Shown here: piece by piece, positions 17,167 through 25,258 of the stretch
How positions within the stretch are numbered: position 1 is the stretch's first letter
How the letters are laid out: every line of letters begins with the position of its first letter
Assembly (NCBI RefSeq): GCF_000010345.1
Contig: NC_009663.1
Span: 2,418,001-2,482,000, forward strand
Source of the DNA: Sulfurovum sp. NBC37-1
GTDB lineage: Bacteria > Campylobacterota > Campylobacteria > Campylobacterales > Sulfurovaceae
DNA length: 64,000 nucleotides
Direction of reading: 5' to 3'
The notes under the pieces: generated by a model
Database searches by the model: none
Seen by the model: the letters and a program-made list of their open reading frames with translations, nothing else
What the model was told of the DNA's origin: nothing
Made by a program: the position numbers and the translations under genes

Positions 17167-18429
17167 ATGGGTAACGCTTTAACTCAAAAAATCCTCATTA
17201 CGTTAGGATTCCTTTTTGCGTACAGAGTTTTAGCCTATATCCCAACTCCAGGTGTTGACCTGGGCGTTATCAAAGATTTCTTTGACAGCAACTCAGGCAA
17301 CGCTTTGGGGATGGCAAATATGTTCTCTGGCGGCGCCGTTCAGCGTTTAAGTATTATCTCCCTAGGTATTATGCCTTACATTACTGCTTCCATCGTTATG
17401 GAACTTCTTGCAGCAACCTTCCCAGCACTTGGCCAAATGAAAAAAGAACGTGACGGTATGCAGAAATATATGCAGATCATCCGTTATTTCACTATTTTTA
17501 TCACTGTAGTTCAGGCTATCGGTGTATCGATGGGGCTTCAGAGTATGACAGGTACTGCAGGACAGAGTGCAGTAATGATCGATCCTATGACATTTACCAT
17601 TTTGGCAACTTTCTCCATGTTGACAGGTACAATGCTCCTTATGTGGATCGGTGAGCAGATCACACAGAAAGGTATCGGTAACGGTATCTCACTGATCATC
17701 TTCGCAGGTATCGTATCCGGGCTTCCCGCAGCGATCTCCAATACGATTAGAGCAGTGAACGCCGGTGAAATGAACTTCCTGTTGATCATAGCTATTTTGG
17801 CGGTAATGCTACTTACGGTATTTGTCATTATCTATGTTGAGCTTGGCGAGAGAAGGGTTCCTATCTCTTATTCAAGAAAGACAATCATGCAGAACCAGTC
17901 AAAGAGAGTGATGAACTACATCCCTGTCAAAGTGAACCTTTCAGGTGTTATTCCTCCTATCTTTGCTTCTGCTGTACTAATGTTCCCGCTTACGGTACTT
18001 CAGGCGAGTACAACAAAATGGGTCACTGCCATCGCAGATATTTTGGCACCGGGAGGTATTGTCTTTAATGTGGCAACCTTCTTCCTGGTTATCTTCTTTG
18101 CCTTTTTCTATGCATCGATCGCATTCAATGCCAAGGATATTGCGGACAATCTCAAGAGACAGGGTGGTTTTATTCCCGGTGTCAGACCGGGTGAGCACAC
18201 TAAAGAATTCCTGAACGAAGTTGCAAGCAGACTGACGGGATCAGGTGCTATCTATCTTGCGATTATTTCTACTGTTCCTTTTGCGGTCATTTCGGGTATG
18301 GGTGCGAGCTTCTACTTTGGTGGGGTTTCCGTACTTATTATCGTTCAGGTCGCACTTGACACGATGAGAAAGATCGAAGCGCAAAGAACCATGAACCAAT
18401 ATGATACATTAGGTAATGTAGGTCTATAA
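17167..18429 (+). CDS. secY: SecY, channel subunit of the Sec translocase
   Basis: 420 residues from the ATG at 17167 (MGNALTQKILITLGFLFAYR); an upstream in-frame start at 17101 lies inside rplO. Ten hydrophobic segments are recognisable. The plug-side GGAVQRLSIISLGIMPYITA and the cytosolic GVRPGEHTKEFL loop are SecY hallmarks. With SecE and SecG it forms the inner-membrane protein channel. Its stop overlaps the start of map. Confidence 0.97.
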   Translation: MGNALTQKILITLGFLFAYRVLAYIPTPGVDLGVIKDFFDSNSGNALGMANMFSGGAVQRLSIISLGIMPYITASIVMELLAATFPALGQMKKERDGMQKYMQIIRYFTIFITVVQAIGVSMGLQSMTGTAGQSAVMIDPMTFTILATFSMLTGTMLLMWIGEQITQKGIGNGISLIIFAGIVSGLPAAISNTIRAVNAGEMNFLLIIAILAVMLLTVFVIIYVELGERRVPISYSRKTIMQNQSKRVMNYIPVKVNLSGVIPPIFASAVLMFPLTVLQASTTKWVTAIADILAPGGIVFNVATFFLVIFFAFFYASIAFNAKDIADNLKRQGGFIPGVRPGEHTKEFLNEVASRLTGSGAIYLAIISTVPFAVISGMGASFYFGGVSVLIIVQVALDTMRKIEAQRTMNQYDTLGNVGL

Positions 18430-19187
18430 TGGCGATTGCACTACGAAAACCAGACGAGATCGCTAAGCTTCAAAAAGCTGGCGAGATCGTTGGCAAAACA
18501 CTCCAATATCTCCAAAGCATTATCAAACCAGGTATGACACTCAAAGAGATCGATACTTTGGGTGAAACCTTTATCCGTGAACACGGTGCGATCCCCTCAT
18601 TCAAAGGCCTCTACGGTTTTACCGGTTCTGTCTGTACTTCTTTGAATGAAGTATGTATCCATGGTGTACCCGATGATACCGTTATACAGGAAGGAGATAT
18701 CCTCGGACTTGACATCGGTACGAAACTCGATGGATATTTTGGCGATGCTGCCATCACGATGGCAATAGGCAAAATCTCCGCAGAAGATGAAGCACTTATC
18801 GAGTGTTCCAAAGGTGCACTCTACCATGCGATCAAATCGATAAAACCCGGCATGCGTTTTAAAGAGCTGACCAAGATCCTTGAGGATTATATCACCGAAG
18901 CGGGCTTTGTACCGTTACGTGATTATTGTGGTCATGGTATCGGGACCAAACCTCATGACGAACCCAATATTCCAAACTATCTAGAGGGTAAACCCAATCA
19001 GGGGCCCAAGATTAAGAATGGAATGGTCTTCTGTCTTGAACCCATGGTATGTCAGAAGAGCGGTACACCCGTACTGCTTGAAGACCAGTGGTCAGTCGTG
19101 AGCGAAGATGGTCTTCGAACCAGTCACTATGAACATCAGGTAGCGGTGGTTGACGGCAAAGCTGTCATACTGACAGAAGCGAAATAA
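18429..19187 (+). CDS. map: Methionine aminopeptidase, type I
   Basis: 252 residues; removes the start methionine of new proteins. The metal ligands are visible: LDIGTKLDGYFGDAAIT (two Asp), YCGHGIGTKPHDEP (His), VFCLEPM (Glu) and the final EHQVAVV (Glu). It directly follows secY, in the place where adk often lies in other bacteria. TAATG overlap with secY. Confidence 0.96.
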   Translation: MAIALRKPDEIAKLQKAGEIVGKTLQYLQSIIKPGMTLKEIDTLGETFIREHGAIPSFKGLYGFTGSVCTSLNEVCIHGVPDDTVIQEGDILGLDIGTKLDGYFGDAAITMAIGKISAEDEALIECSKGALYHAIKSIKPGMRFKELTKILEDYITEAGFVPLRDYCGHGIGTKPHDEPNIPNYLEGKPNQGPKIKNGMVFCLEPMVCQKSGTPVLLEDQWSVVSEDGLRTSHYEHQVAVVDGKAVILTEAK

Positions 19188-19210
19188 CGTAGAAAAACAA
19201 GGAATTCAAA

Positions 19211-19429
19211 ATGGCAAAAGATGACGTAATAGAGATTGACGGGAAAGTGGTTGAAGCATTGCCAAATGCAACCTTCAGAGTAGAGTTGGACAACGGGCAT
19301 ATCGTTCTTTGTCACATTGCTGGCAAAATGAGAATGCACTATATCAAGATCCTTCCAGGAGATAAGGTAAAAGTCGAGCTGACACCTTACAGTCTTGACA
19401 AAGGGCGAATCACTTTCAGATACAAATAA
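19211..19429 (+). CDS. infA: Translation initiation factor IF-1
   Basis: 72 residues, a single OB-fold: [43 protein letters not shown]. It blocks the ribosomal A site during initiation. An ACAAGGAATT ribosome site precedes it; a hairpin of the GTAGGGTG family follows. Confidence 0.97.
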   Translation: MAKDDVIEIDGKVVEALPNATFRVELDNGHIVLCHIAGKMRMHYIKILPGDKVKVELTPYSLDKGRITFRYK

Positions 19430-19436
19430 TAAAATT

Positions 19437-19462
19437 GGTGCTGTGGGGACACAGTACCCTAC
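19437..19462. terminator. Hairpin of the GTAGGGTG family after infA
   Basis: GGTGCTGT GGGGAC ACAGTACC followed by CTAC; on the minus strand it reads GTAGGGTACTGTGTCCCCACAG, close to the hairpin at 50334. It separates infA from the rpmJ promoter and may reduce read-through. Confidence 0.5.
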
Positions 19463-19524
19463 ACCTTCCCCCCCTATTTTTCATACACTCTTTCAATATA
19501 AGAAAACATCAAGAAACATTTCGG

Positions 19525-19703
19525 TATAATCCTCCTCCCTATTACTATGGGTAGTAGGAAACTGCGCGAAGAATCTTTGATTAATTCGCACCGATTACTC
19601 AAGGGTTGGACCATGATAGACTCAATGATCCACGCAAAACAAAGGTGCACAACCATCACGAATATGGACCCTGGTCCTGTTCGTAACTATTTAGGAGCAA
19701 ACC
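19525..19703 (+). promoter_or_regulatory. Promoter and long leader of rpmJ-rpsM-rpsK-rpsD-rpoA-rplQ
   Basis: TATAAT at 19525-19530 (TTTCGGTATAATCC) is followed by a ~165-base leader without a gene. It can fold: GCGAA-GAATC with GATTA-ATTCGC (around 19565-19592), and GGAC-CCTG-GTCC near 19670. Alpha operons are often controlled by S4 through the leader; here a ribosomal-protein binding site is only an inference. Confidence 0.55.
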
Positions 19704-19817
19704 ATGAAGGTTAGACCATCAGTAAAGAAGATGTGCGACGATTGTAAAGTGATCAAGCGCAAGGGTATCGTACGCGTGATTTGTAAAAATCCAAAACATA
19801 AACAGAGACAAGGATAA
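19704..19817 (+). CDS. rpmJ: Ribosomal protein L36
   Basis: 37 residues: [20 protein letters not shown], then [17 protein letters not shown]. The zinc ligands of the classic form (Cys11, Cys14, Cys27, His32) are all present. AGGAGC precedes the ATG. Too small for most gene lists but clearly real. The S13 gene starts two bases later. Confidence 0.97.
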   Translation: MKVRPSVKKMCDDCKVIKRKGIVRVICKNPKHKQRQG

Positions 19818-19819
19818 AC

Positions 19820-20182
19820 ATGGCACGTATTGCAGGTGTTGATTTACCACAAAAGAAAAGAATAGAGTATGCATTGACATACATCTATGGTATCGGTTTG
19901 ACAACGTCAAGAAAAATCCTTGACAGAACAGGTATTGACTACAATACAAGAGTGCATGAGCTTACAGATGCTCAGGCGGCAACGATCCGTAATGACATCC
20001 AAGAAAATGTTATGGTGGAAGGTGACCTTAGAAAAAAAGTGACACTTGACATCAAAGCACTTATGGATCTTGGATCATACAGAGGTCTCAGACACAGAAG
20101 AGGTTTACCTTGTCGTGGTCAGAAAACAAAGACAAATGCGCGTACCAGAAAAGGTAAGCGTAAAACTGTCGGCGCAGCATAA
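19820..20182 (+). CDS. rpsM: Ribosomal protein S13
   Basis: 120 residues, [20 protein letters not shown] start and the C-terminal basic tail [17 protein letters not shown] that reaches P-site tRNA. Forms the head bridge with L5. Follows L36 by two bases. Confidence 0.97.
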   Translation: MARIAGVDLPQKKRIEYALTYIYGIGLTTSRKILDRTGIDYNTRVHELTDAQAATIRNDIQENVMVEGDLRKKVTLDIKALMDLGSYRGLRHRRGLPCRGQKTKTNARTRKGKRKTVGAA

Positions 20183-20195
20183 GGAGTAGCGAAGT

Positions 20196-20570
20196 ATGGC
20201 TAAGAAAAAAGCAAAAAAAAGTATTGCTAAAGGTGTAGTTTATGTAGCTGCAACTTTCAATAACACTGTGATCACAGTGACTGACGAAATGGGAAATGTT
20301 ATCTCTTGGAGTTCTGCAGGAGCACTTGGTTTCAAGGGTTCAAAGAAATCAACTCCTTTTGCAGCAACTGAAGCGGTTGCGGATGCAATGGCTAAAGCAA
20401 AAGAGAACGGTATTAAAGAAGTAGGGATCAAAGTTCAGGGTCCTGGTTCTGGTAGAGATACAGCAGTTAAAGCGATCGGTGCAACAGAAGGAATCCGTGT
20501 AACATTCCTTAAAGACATCACTCCGCTTCCACACAATGGTTGTAGACCACCTAAGAAGAGAAGGGTATAA
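20196..20570 (+). CDS. rpsK: Ribosomal protein S11
   Basis: 124 residues. [20 protein letters not shown], and the final [17 protein letters not shown] with the Asn-Gly pair that is often isomerised in S11. It lies on the 30S platform near the Shine-Dalgarno helix. Confidence 0.97.
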   Translation: MAKKKAKKSIAKGVVYVAATFNNTVITVTDEMGNVISWSSAGALGFKGSKKSTPFAATEAVADAMAKAKENGIKEVGIKVQGPGSGRDTAVKAIGATEGIRVTFLKDITPLPHNGCRPPKKRRV

Positions 20571-20572
20571 GC

Positions 20573-21199
20573 ATGGCAAGATATAGAGGTCCAGTTGAAA
20601 GACTTGAAAGAAGACTTGGTGTTGATCTTGGTTTGAAAGGCGAGAGAAGACTCGCTGGCAAATCTGCATTGGAAAAAAGACCATATGCTCCGGGACAACA
20701 TGGGCAGAGAAGAACGAAGATCAGCGAATATGGTCTTCAGCTTCAGGAAAAGCAAAAAGCAAAGTTCATGTATGGAACAAGCGAAAAGCAGTTTAGAGCA
20801 CTTTACAAAGAAGCAAACAGAAAAGAAGGGAACACAGGTTCTATCCTTATCCAACTTCTTGAGCAGAGACTTGACAACGTCGTTTACAGAATGGGTTTTG
20901 CAACGACAAGAGCGTCTGCAAGACAATTTGTAAACCACGGGCATGTACTTGTTGACGGGAAAAGAGTTGACATCCCATCTTACAGAGTAAAAGCAGGCCA
21001 GAAGATCGAGATCAGAGAGAAAAGTAAAACAAACTCTCAGATCCTTAGAGCAATCGAATTGACCAACCAAACAGGTATGGTTGAGTGGGTTGATGTTGAT
21101 AAAGAGAAACTTTTCGGAATCTTCAGCAGAGTTCCAGAGAGAGAAGAGATAGCAATCCCAGTTGAAGAGCGTCTAATCGTCGAGCTTTATTCTAAATAA
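20573..21199 (+). CDS. rpsD: Ribosomal protein S4, zinc-free form
   Basis: 208 residues. The N-terminus [20 protein letters not shown] lacks the cysteines of the zinc form. An S4 RNA-binding domain ([20 protein letters not shown], then [16 protein letters not shown]) lies at ~95-150. Primary 16S binder and, in many bacteria, repressor of this operon. Confidence 0.97.
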   Translation: MARYRGPVERLERRLGVDLGLKGERRLAGKSALEKRPYAPGQHGQRRTKISEYGLQLQEKQKAKFMYGTSEKQFRALYKEANRKEGNTGSILIQLLEQRLDNVVYRMGFATTRASARQFVNHGHVLVDGKRVDIPSYRVKAGQKIEIREKSKTNSQILRAIELTNQTGMVEWVDVDKEKLFGIFSRVPEREEIAIPVEERLIVELYSK

Positions 21200-21218
21200 T
21201 CTTAGTAAAGGCCTGTTA

Positions 21219-22220
21219 ATGAGAAAAATTAAAGTTGCACCATTTATGCCAACAGAGGTAGAAGTCAACGAGATCAGCGCAAACCGTGCTGAGATTGTAG
21301 CCTATCCTTTCGAGAGTGGCTATGCTGTTACACTCGCTCACCCGCTCAGAAGACTCATTCTTGGATCTTCCATCGGGTATGCACCGATCTCTGTAAAGAT
21401 TGAAGGTGCTGCACACGAGTTTGACAACATCAGAGGTATGCACGAAGATGTCGCTGTATTTATCATCAACCTCAAGAACATTCGTTTCAAAATCAAAGAC
21501 GGAAGTGACAGGGTAGAGCTTAAATATAGTTTTTCCGGCTATAAAGAAGTTACGGCACAGGATCTGAACAATGATCAGATCGAAGTAGTGAACGGTGACC
21601 TTCCGTTGGCGACTTTAAATGAAGATGCGGAACTGAACTTCACTATGGTCATCGCCAAAGGTATCGGTTATGTACCAAGTGAAGACCTCAGAGATGAAGT
21701 TGCGCCAGACAGCATTGCACTGGATGCATTCTTTACGCCGGTAAGAAAAGCAAACTATAAGATCGAGCCTGTACTAGTAGAAGACAATCCAAACTTCGAG
21801 AAGATCACTTTTGACATCGAAACAGATGCACAGATAGGTCCAGTTGAAGCATTTACCAATGCATTGGAAGTTATGAATAAACAACTCTCTGTATTTAATG
21901 GTGTATTGGATGTGGATATCAGCACAACTTTACCAAAGAGAACGAATGATGACAATGAACTTAAACCATTCCTTGCAGCGGTAGATGCCCTTGGGCTCAG
22001 TGCAAGATCATTCAACTCACTTGACAGAGCTGGTATCAAGTTCCTTGGCGAACTGGTATTGATGAGTGAAAATGAGATCAAGAATATCAAGAATCTCGGC
22101 AAGAAATCTCTTGACGAGACCAATGAGTGTCTTGTAGAGCACGGATTTGGTCCTGAATTTGAACTCAAAGAGAACACAAGAGCGAATCTTGTCAAAAAAT
22201 TAGAACAACTTAAAGCATAG
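21219..22220 (+). CDS. rpoA: RNA polymerase alpha subunit
   Basis: 333 residues. The N-terminal assembly domain has GYAVTLAHPLRRLILGSSIG and the C-terminal domain, which touches UP elements and activators, has LGLSARSFNSLDRAGIKFLG, then NLGKKSLDE. The full two-domain length is kept. The neighbouring rplQ follows after 31 bases. Confidence 0.97.
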   Translation: MRKIKVAPFMPTEVEVNEISANRAEIVAYPFESGYAVTLAHPLRRLILGSSIGYAPISVKIEGAAHEFDNIRGMHEDVAVFIINLKNIRFKIKDGSDRVELKYSFSGYKEVTAQDLNNDQIEVVNGDLPLATLNEDAELNFTMVIAKGIGYVPSEDLRDEVAPDSIALDAFFTPVRKANYKIEPVLVEDNPNFEKITFDIETDAQIGPVEAFTNALEVMNKQLSVFNGVLDVDISTTLPKRTNDDNELKPFLAAVDALGLSARSFNSLDRAGIKFLGELVLMSENEIKNIKNLGKKSLDETNECLVEHGFGPEFELKENTRANLVKKLEQLKA

Positions 22221-22251
22221 TTGTTCACGTAACAGTAAATAAAGGACAGAC

Positions 22252-22602
22252 ATGAGACATAAGCATGGTTACCGTAAGTTAAACAGAACGTCTGCTCACA
22301 GAGCGGCACTTCTCAAGAACCTTTCTATTGCTTTGACAAAAGAAGGTAAAATCGAAACCACTTTGCCAAAAGCAAAAGAACTGAGAAGTTATTATGAGAA
22401 GCTGATCACAAAAGCAGCATCTGGTGACTTCAACGCACACAGAGCGATCTTCGCAATGTTGCAGCACAAAGAGTCTACGAACACTATCGTAAATGAAATT
22501 GCACCCAAGTATGCAGACCGAAACGGTGGATATACAAGAATCATCAAAACTCGTATGAGAAAAGGCGACTCTGCACCAATGGCGATTATCGAACTCGTAT
22601 AA
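22252..22602 (+). CDS. rplQ: Ribosomal protein L17
   Basis: 116 residues, starting [20 protein letters not shown], the conserved L17 opening; [20 protein letters not shown] is the C-terminal signature. It is the last gene of the ribosomal run and is followed by a hairpin and convergent genes. Confidence 0.97.
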   Translation: MRHKHGYRKLNRTSAHRAALLKNLSIALTKEGKIETTLPKAKELRSYYEKLITKAASGDFNAHRAIFAMLQHKESTNTIVNEIAPKYADRNGGYTRIIKTRMRKGDSAPMAIIELV

Positions 22603-22616
22603 TCCCACTTCAGTAT

Positions 22617-22635
22617 TTCAAGGCACCGCCTTGAA
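22617..22635 (+). terminator. Hairpin after rplQ
   Basis: TTCAAGGC ACC GCCTTGAA makes a perfect 8-bp stem 15 bases after the rplQ stop. No T-run follows, so it could also be a 3'-end stabiliser. Confidence 0.5.
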
Positions 22636-22681
22636 TACGACCTTCACTATTTAATCACATCTCTTTACATTTCAACGATCA

Positions 22682-22815
22682 TATAATTCAGACATTGCCT
22701 GAACGTTTGGCATGGCCAAACCTACCAAGGTGCCATAATATGTCGGTAATTCCCTCTCTCCACACCGTAACGTTATGTACGTTAAACATGTTGTTCCTTG
22801 GGCACAGAGACGTTG
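22682..22815 (+). other. Structured intergenic stretch with a TATAAT box, possible small RNA
   Basis: A TATAAT (22682-22687) without a following gene is seen on the plus strand. Downstream are GTTTGGC/GCCAAAC, AACGT/ACGTT and CCAAGG/CCTTGG complementary pairs. The genes on both sides point toward it. This may be a short RNA gene, or simply terminators for both neighbours; I cannot match it to a known RNA family. Confidence 0.25.
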
Positions 22816-22819
22816 GGTA

Positions 22820-23563
22820 TTATCCTTTTTGGATCTCTCCGGTGTAGCCGATGATACCAGGTCTGAGATTGCTGACGTGTTCGAAGCCTAGCGATTTCAT
22901 GGCATGCTGAACCTGGAAACTTCTACTGCCGGTATGGCAATAGACAATAATAGGCTGTTTTTTCTTGTCAACGTGTTCTTCGATCTTGGCGTAGAACTGC
23001 GAAGTGGGGACCAATACATCCGTTCCGACGATGTGCCCCATCTGGAACTCCATGAATTCGCGAACGTCCATCAATGTAAAGTCTACCATACCCAGCGAGC
23101 GTGCCTCAATAAGGGCCTCCAGTTCATCACCGTCAAGCTGCTCTTCCTTCAGGAGTTGCTCTGCCTGTTCTTTGGTGAGACCTTTGGAGTGCTGGTGAAC
23201 GATCTCTTCTATTTCATGCTTCTTCTTTTCTGCTTCTGCATATTCAGGTGTGCAGAATATCCCGCAGTGGCAGAGGCCGTCTTCGGGGATCTCCTTTTCC
23301 AAAGCGGGTTTGCAGGGGCAGATGCGGTTGTCTGCTGCTTTTTGCTCCTCTTTCGTCTCGCCTATGACCATAAAACAGGGACAGTAGCGTTTCCCATAGA
23401 TAAGTCTGTTGCGGGCAAGGCCCATGGCAACTCCCTCATTAACTTCCTCATTGGGGTTCTGCACAAAATCGAACTGTTTGTTCACTTTCTCTACGAAATT
23501 CCATGTTTTTTCAAGTTCTGCCTGAAATTCATCAGAATTCATATCTATCTGTACCATATACAA
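22820..23563 (-). CDS. Fusion of ferredoxin-thioredoxin-reductase catalytic domain and rhodanese
   Basis: 247 residues. Residues ~55-110 carry the iron-sulfur/disulfide pattern of the FTR catalytic chain: YCPCF, ICPCK and GLCHCGIFC. Residues ~150-245 form a rhodanese domain with a VDFTLMDVREFMEFQMGHI strand and the active-site loop VYCHTGSRS. FTR reduces disulfides with electrons from ferredoxin; rhodaneses move sulfane sulfur. The fusion suggests reduction of a persulfide held on the rhodanese cysteine, fitting a sulfur-oxidising host, but that is inference. An in-frame ATG two codons later is an alternative start. Confidence 0.8.
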   Translation of the reverse strand: MYMVQIDMNSDEFQAELEKTWNFVEKVNKQFDFVQNPNEEVNEGVAMGLARNRLIYGKRYCPCFMVIGETKEEQKAADNRICPCKPALEKEIPEDGLCHCGIFCTPEYAEAEKKKHEIEEIVHQHSKGLTKEQAEQLLKEEQLDGDELEALIEARSLGMVDFTLMDVREFMEFQMGHIVGTDVLVPTSQFYAKIEEHVDKKKQPIIVYCHTGSRSFQVQHAMKSLGFEHVSNLRPGIIGYTGEIQKG

Positions 23564-23576
23564 TGTCCTTTGTGTA

Positions 23577-24071
23577 TTATTTGGATTTTACGGATGTGTC
23601 ATTCAATTCCTGAACAACACTTTCAAATTCTTTTACATATCCTTGCATTTTTTTACCCATAATGTCAAGAAAACTTTTGGTTTTGTTCAGGTCTATATTG
23701 ATGTGTGTCTGATTGACTTCAATGCCCGCCTCTTTCTCATCGATATTCCCACTCTCGAGTTCTTTGTTCATCTCCTCGACCTTTGCCTTCATTTGTTTTG
23801 CGAGCCCTTGAAAATAGCTTTTGGTCTTGTTCGTATCGATGATGATCTTTCCGTCGGATGTCTTTCTGAACCCAATCTGTGAGAGTTTGCTCTTTTTTTC
23901 AAGCTTAGCCTCTTTTTTTTGCCGGGCTTCTTCTTTGGCTTTCAATTCTTTGAGCAACTCTTCCCTTGCCTGCTGTGCCACTTTGGCATCATGTTCTTTC
24001 TGGCTCTCCTGACAACCGCTAAAGAGAAGCAGTCCTCCAGCAAGTATGATGGTGATAAATGTATGTTTCAT
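23577..24071 (-). CDS. Lipoprotein, unknown function
   Basis: 164 residues. The signal peptide MKHTFITIILAGGLLLFSGC ends in a lipobox with Cys20, so it should be lipid-anchored. It continues with a Lys/Glu-rich coiled-coil-like stretch (~25-65) and then two similar segments, KIIIDTNKTKSYFQGLAKQM and HINIDLNKTKSFLDIMGKKM, a visible internal duplication. No known family is recognised. Thirteen bases upstream of the FTR-rhodanese gene, probably one transcript. Confidence 0.65.
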   Translation of the reverse strand: MKHTFITIILAGGLLLFSGCQESQKEHDAKVAQQAREELLKELKAKEEARQKKEAKLEKKSKLSQIGFRKTSDGKIIIDTNKTKSYFQGLAKQMKAKVEEMNKELESGNIDEKEAGIEVNQTHINIDLNKTKSFLDIMGKKMQGYVKEFESVVQELNDTSVKSK

Positions 24072-24197
24072 AAGTATATCCTTTGACTGTGAGGTTATGG
24101 AAGAATATTATACTGTTATTTGTGTAGGATATGTGGAGTAGAGTATCTTCTCGTTCAAGAAGATACTGTATGTGGAAGGAAGTTTTAGACGGAGAAG

Positions 24198-24449
24198 CTA
24201 TTTTCCTGCGCCGCATTTGCCCTGACCGCATTTGCCGGCTGCTTTTGTGCTTGCCGATTTATTCTCATCCGCTTTCTTTTTCATACCGGTTTTACCTGAA
24301 TCGCATTTGCCGCTCTGACATTTGCCTGCCTGACATTTCATTGTTTTGGGAGCCTCTTTTTTCTCACCCCCGCATTTAGCATTTGCCACAGTCATGGAAA
24401 GTGCCGTGGCTGCTGTAATAATAAGTCCTGCTTTAAGTAGTTGTTTCAT
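24198..24449 (-). CDS. Cys-rich GKCG-repeat peptide, HvfA-like metallophore precursor candidate
   Basis: 83 residues: a signal peptide (MKQLLKAGLIITAATALSMT, cut after VANA), then a Lys/Gly/Cys-rich tail with AKCGGEKK, AGKCQSGKCDSGK and AGKCGQGKCGAGK. This resembles HvfA-family precursors, exported peptides whose EGKCG-type cysteines are modified by HvfB/HvfC to chelate copper. A DoxX gene (HvfD-type partner) lies directly upstream. The modifying enzymes are not in the window, so the peptide may stay unmodified, or be modified by enzymes encoded elsewhere. Confidence 0.65.
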   Translation of the reverse strand: MKQLLKAGLIITAATALSMTVANAKCGGEKKEAPKTMKCQAGKCQSGKCDSGKTGMKKKADENKSASTKAAGKCGQGKCGAGK

Positions 24450-24466
24450 TGTATTTCCTTTATTGT

Positions 24467-24904
24467 TTATTGTTCGTCACCAAATATAAGGTGATCCAAA
24501 CTGAATTTTCCGGCTCCAAATGAAGCAAATATCGAGAGGAACAGCATATAATACAATGGTATTTCAAAGCCGTTGTCTCCTGCCGAGAATCCGTGTGCCA
24601 AATGTACGGTCGTTATCGCAACGATCATGACAACCATAAGAGGGAGTGAGATAAGACGGGTAAAAAGACCCAGTGTTAACAATACGACTCCCGTGATCTC
24701 TGTCGTTGCTGCCATATAGGCGTTCAGCGTAGGAAAAGGAATGCCCATGGAACCGAACCATGTTGCGATCGCTCCTATATCCGACCATTTCTGCATGGCC
24801 GGTTCATAGAATCCGTACGCCACTGCCAGTCTAGCCAGTAATAGAGAAAGACTTTGGCCATAACTCAAAATATTTTTTGCGACGGGATAAATGTTTTTTA
24901 ACAT
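24467..24904 (-). CDS. DoxX-family membrane protein
   Basis: 145 residues with four hydrophobic helices. It starts MLKNIYPVAKNILSYGQSLS; the segment LLLARLAVAYGFYEPAMQKW is the typical DoxX first helix, and LNAYMAATTEITGVVLLTLG the second. DoxX proteins are often membrane partners of redox systems and of HvfA/DUF2282-type peptides. AGGAGGTG precedes the start. It lies between two Cys-rich exported peptides, probably in one operon. Confidence 0.85.
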   Translation of the reverse strand: MLKNIYPVAKNILSYGQSLSLLLARLAVAYGFYEPAMQKWSDIGAIATWFGSMGIPFPTLNAYMAATTEITGVVLLTLGLFTRLISLPLMVVMIVAITTVHLAHGFSAGDNGFEIPLYYMLFLSIFASFGAGKFSLDHLIFGDEQ

Positions 24905-24929
24905 AATTCACCTCCTTGGGATGTCTCTT

Positions 24930-25109
24930 TTAACTACCGCATTTTTTGGATGCTGCTTTGGCATCACCGCATTTTTTAGCCATGGTCTTGTCACCCTGGC
25001 ATTTCCCGGATTGGGCACTGCTGGCCATTTCTGCATCTTTTGCATCTGTACATCCGCTCAAGGCGATCAGTGACAAGCCGATCAATGAACCAAATAGAAT
25101 CTTTTTCAT
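24930..25109 (-). CDS. Small Cys-rich lipoprotein
   Basis: 59 residues. The signal peptide MKKILFGSLIGLSLIALSGC has a lipobox with Cys20; the rest carries SGKCQGDK, AKKCGDAK and SKKCGS. The Lys-Cys-Gly repeats are like those of the larger peptide at 24198-24449, so the two may share a metal-binding role. AAGGAGAC stands seven bases before the ATG, supporting a real gene despite the small size. First gene of the minus-strand DoxX group. Confidence 0.7.
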   Translation of the reverse strand: MKKILFGSLIGLSLIALSGCTDAKDAEMASSAQSGKCQGDKTMAKKCGDAKAASKKCGS

Positions 25110-25155
25110 AGTGTCTCCTTTAGATTTGGATTGATATCCTTTAGACAGTTCGAAG

Positions 25156-25258
25156 TATAATCTATTCTACGTGGAGGGTCTGTGTACTCTCCACTGCACT
25201 TTGTGTACACAGAGATCCATTAGAATGGCACACATTATAGTTAGAAAGTGATATAAAA
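25156..25258 (+). promoter_or_regulatory. Divergent promoter region and leader with alternative hairpins
   Basis: TATAAT at 25156-25161 (plus) overlaps a TATACT on the minus strand, so both operons may start here. The plus leader contains two mutually exclusive stems: GTGGAG/CTCCAC (25171-25194) and TCTGTGTAC/GTACACAGA (25179-25213). Such a layout could work as a switch, but no ligand family is recognised. Confidence 0.4.

Noticed and set aside
22904-23662. 252-codon plus-strand frame opposite the FTR-rhodanese gene
   Set aside because: The minus-strand gene has two clear domains; this frame has none and spans a gene boundary.
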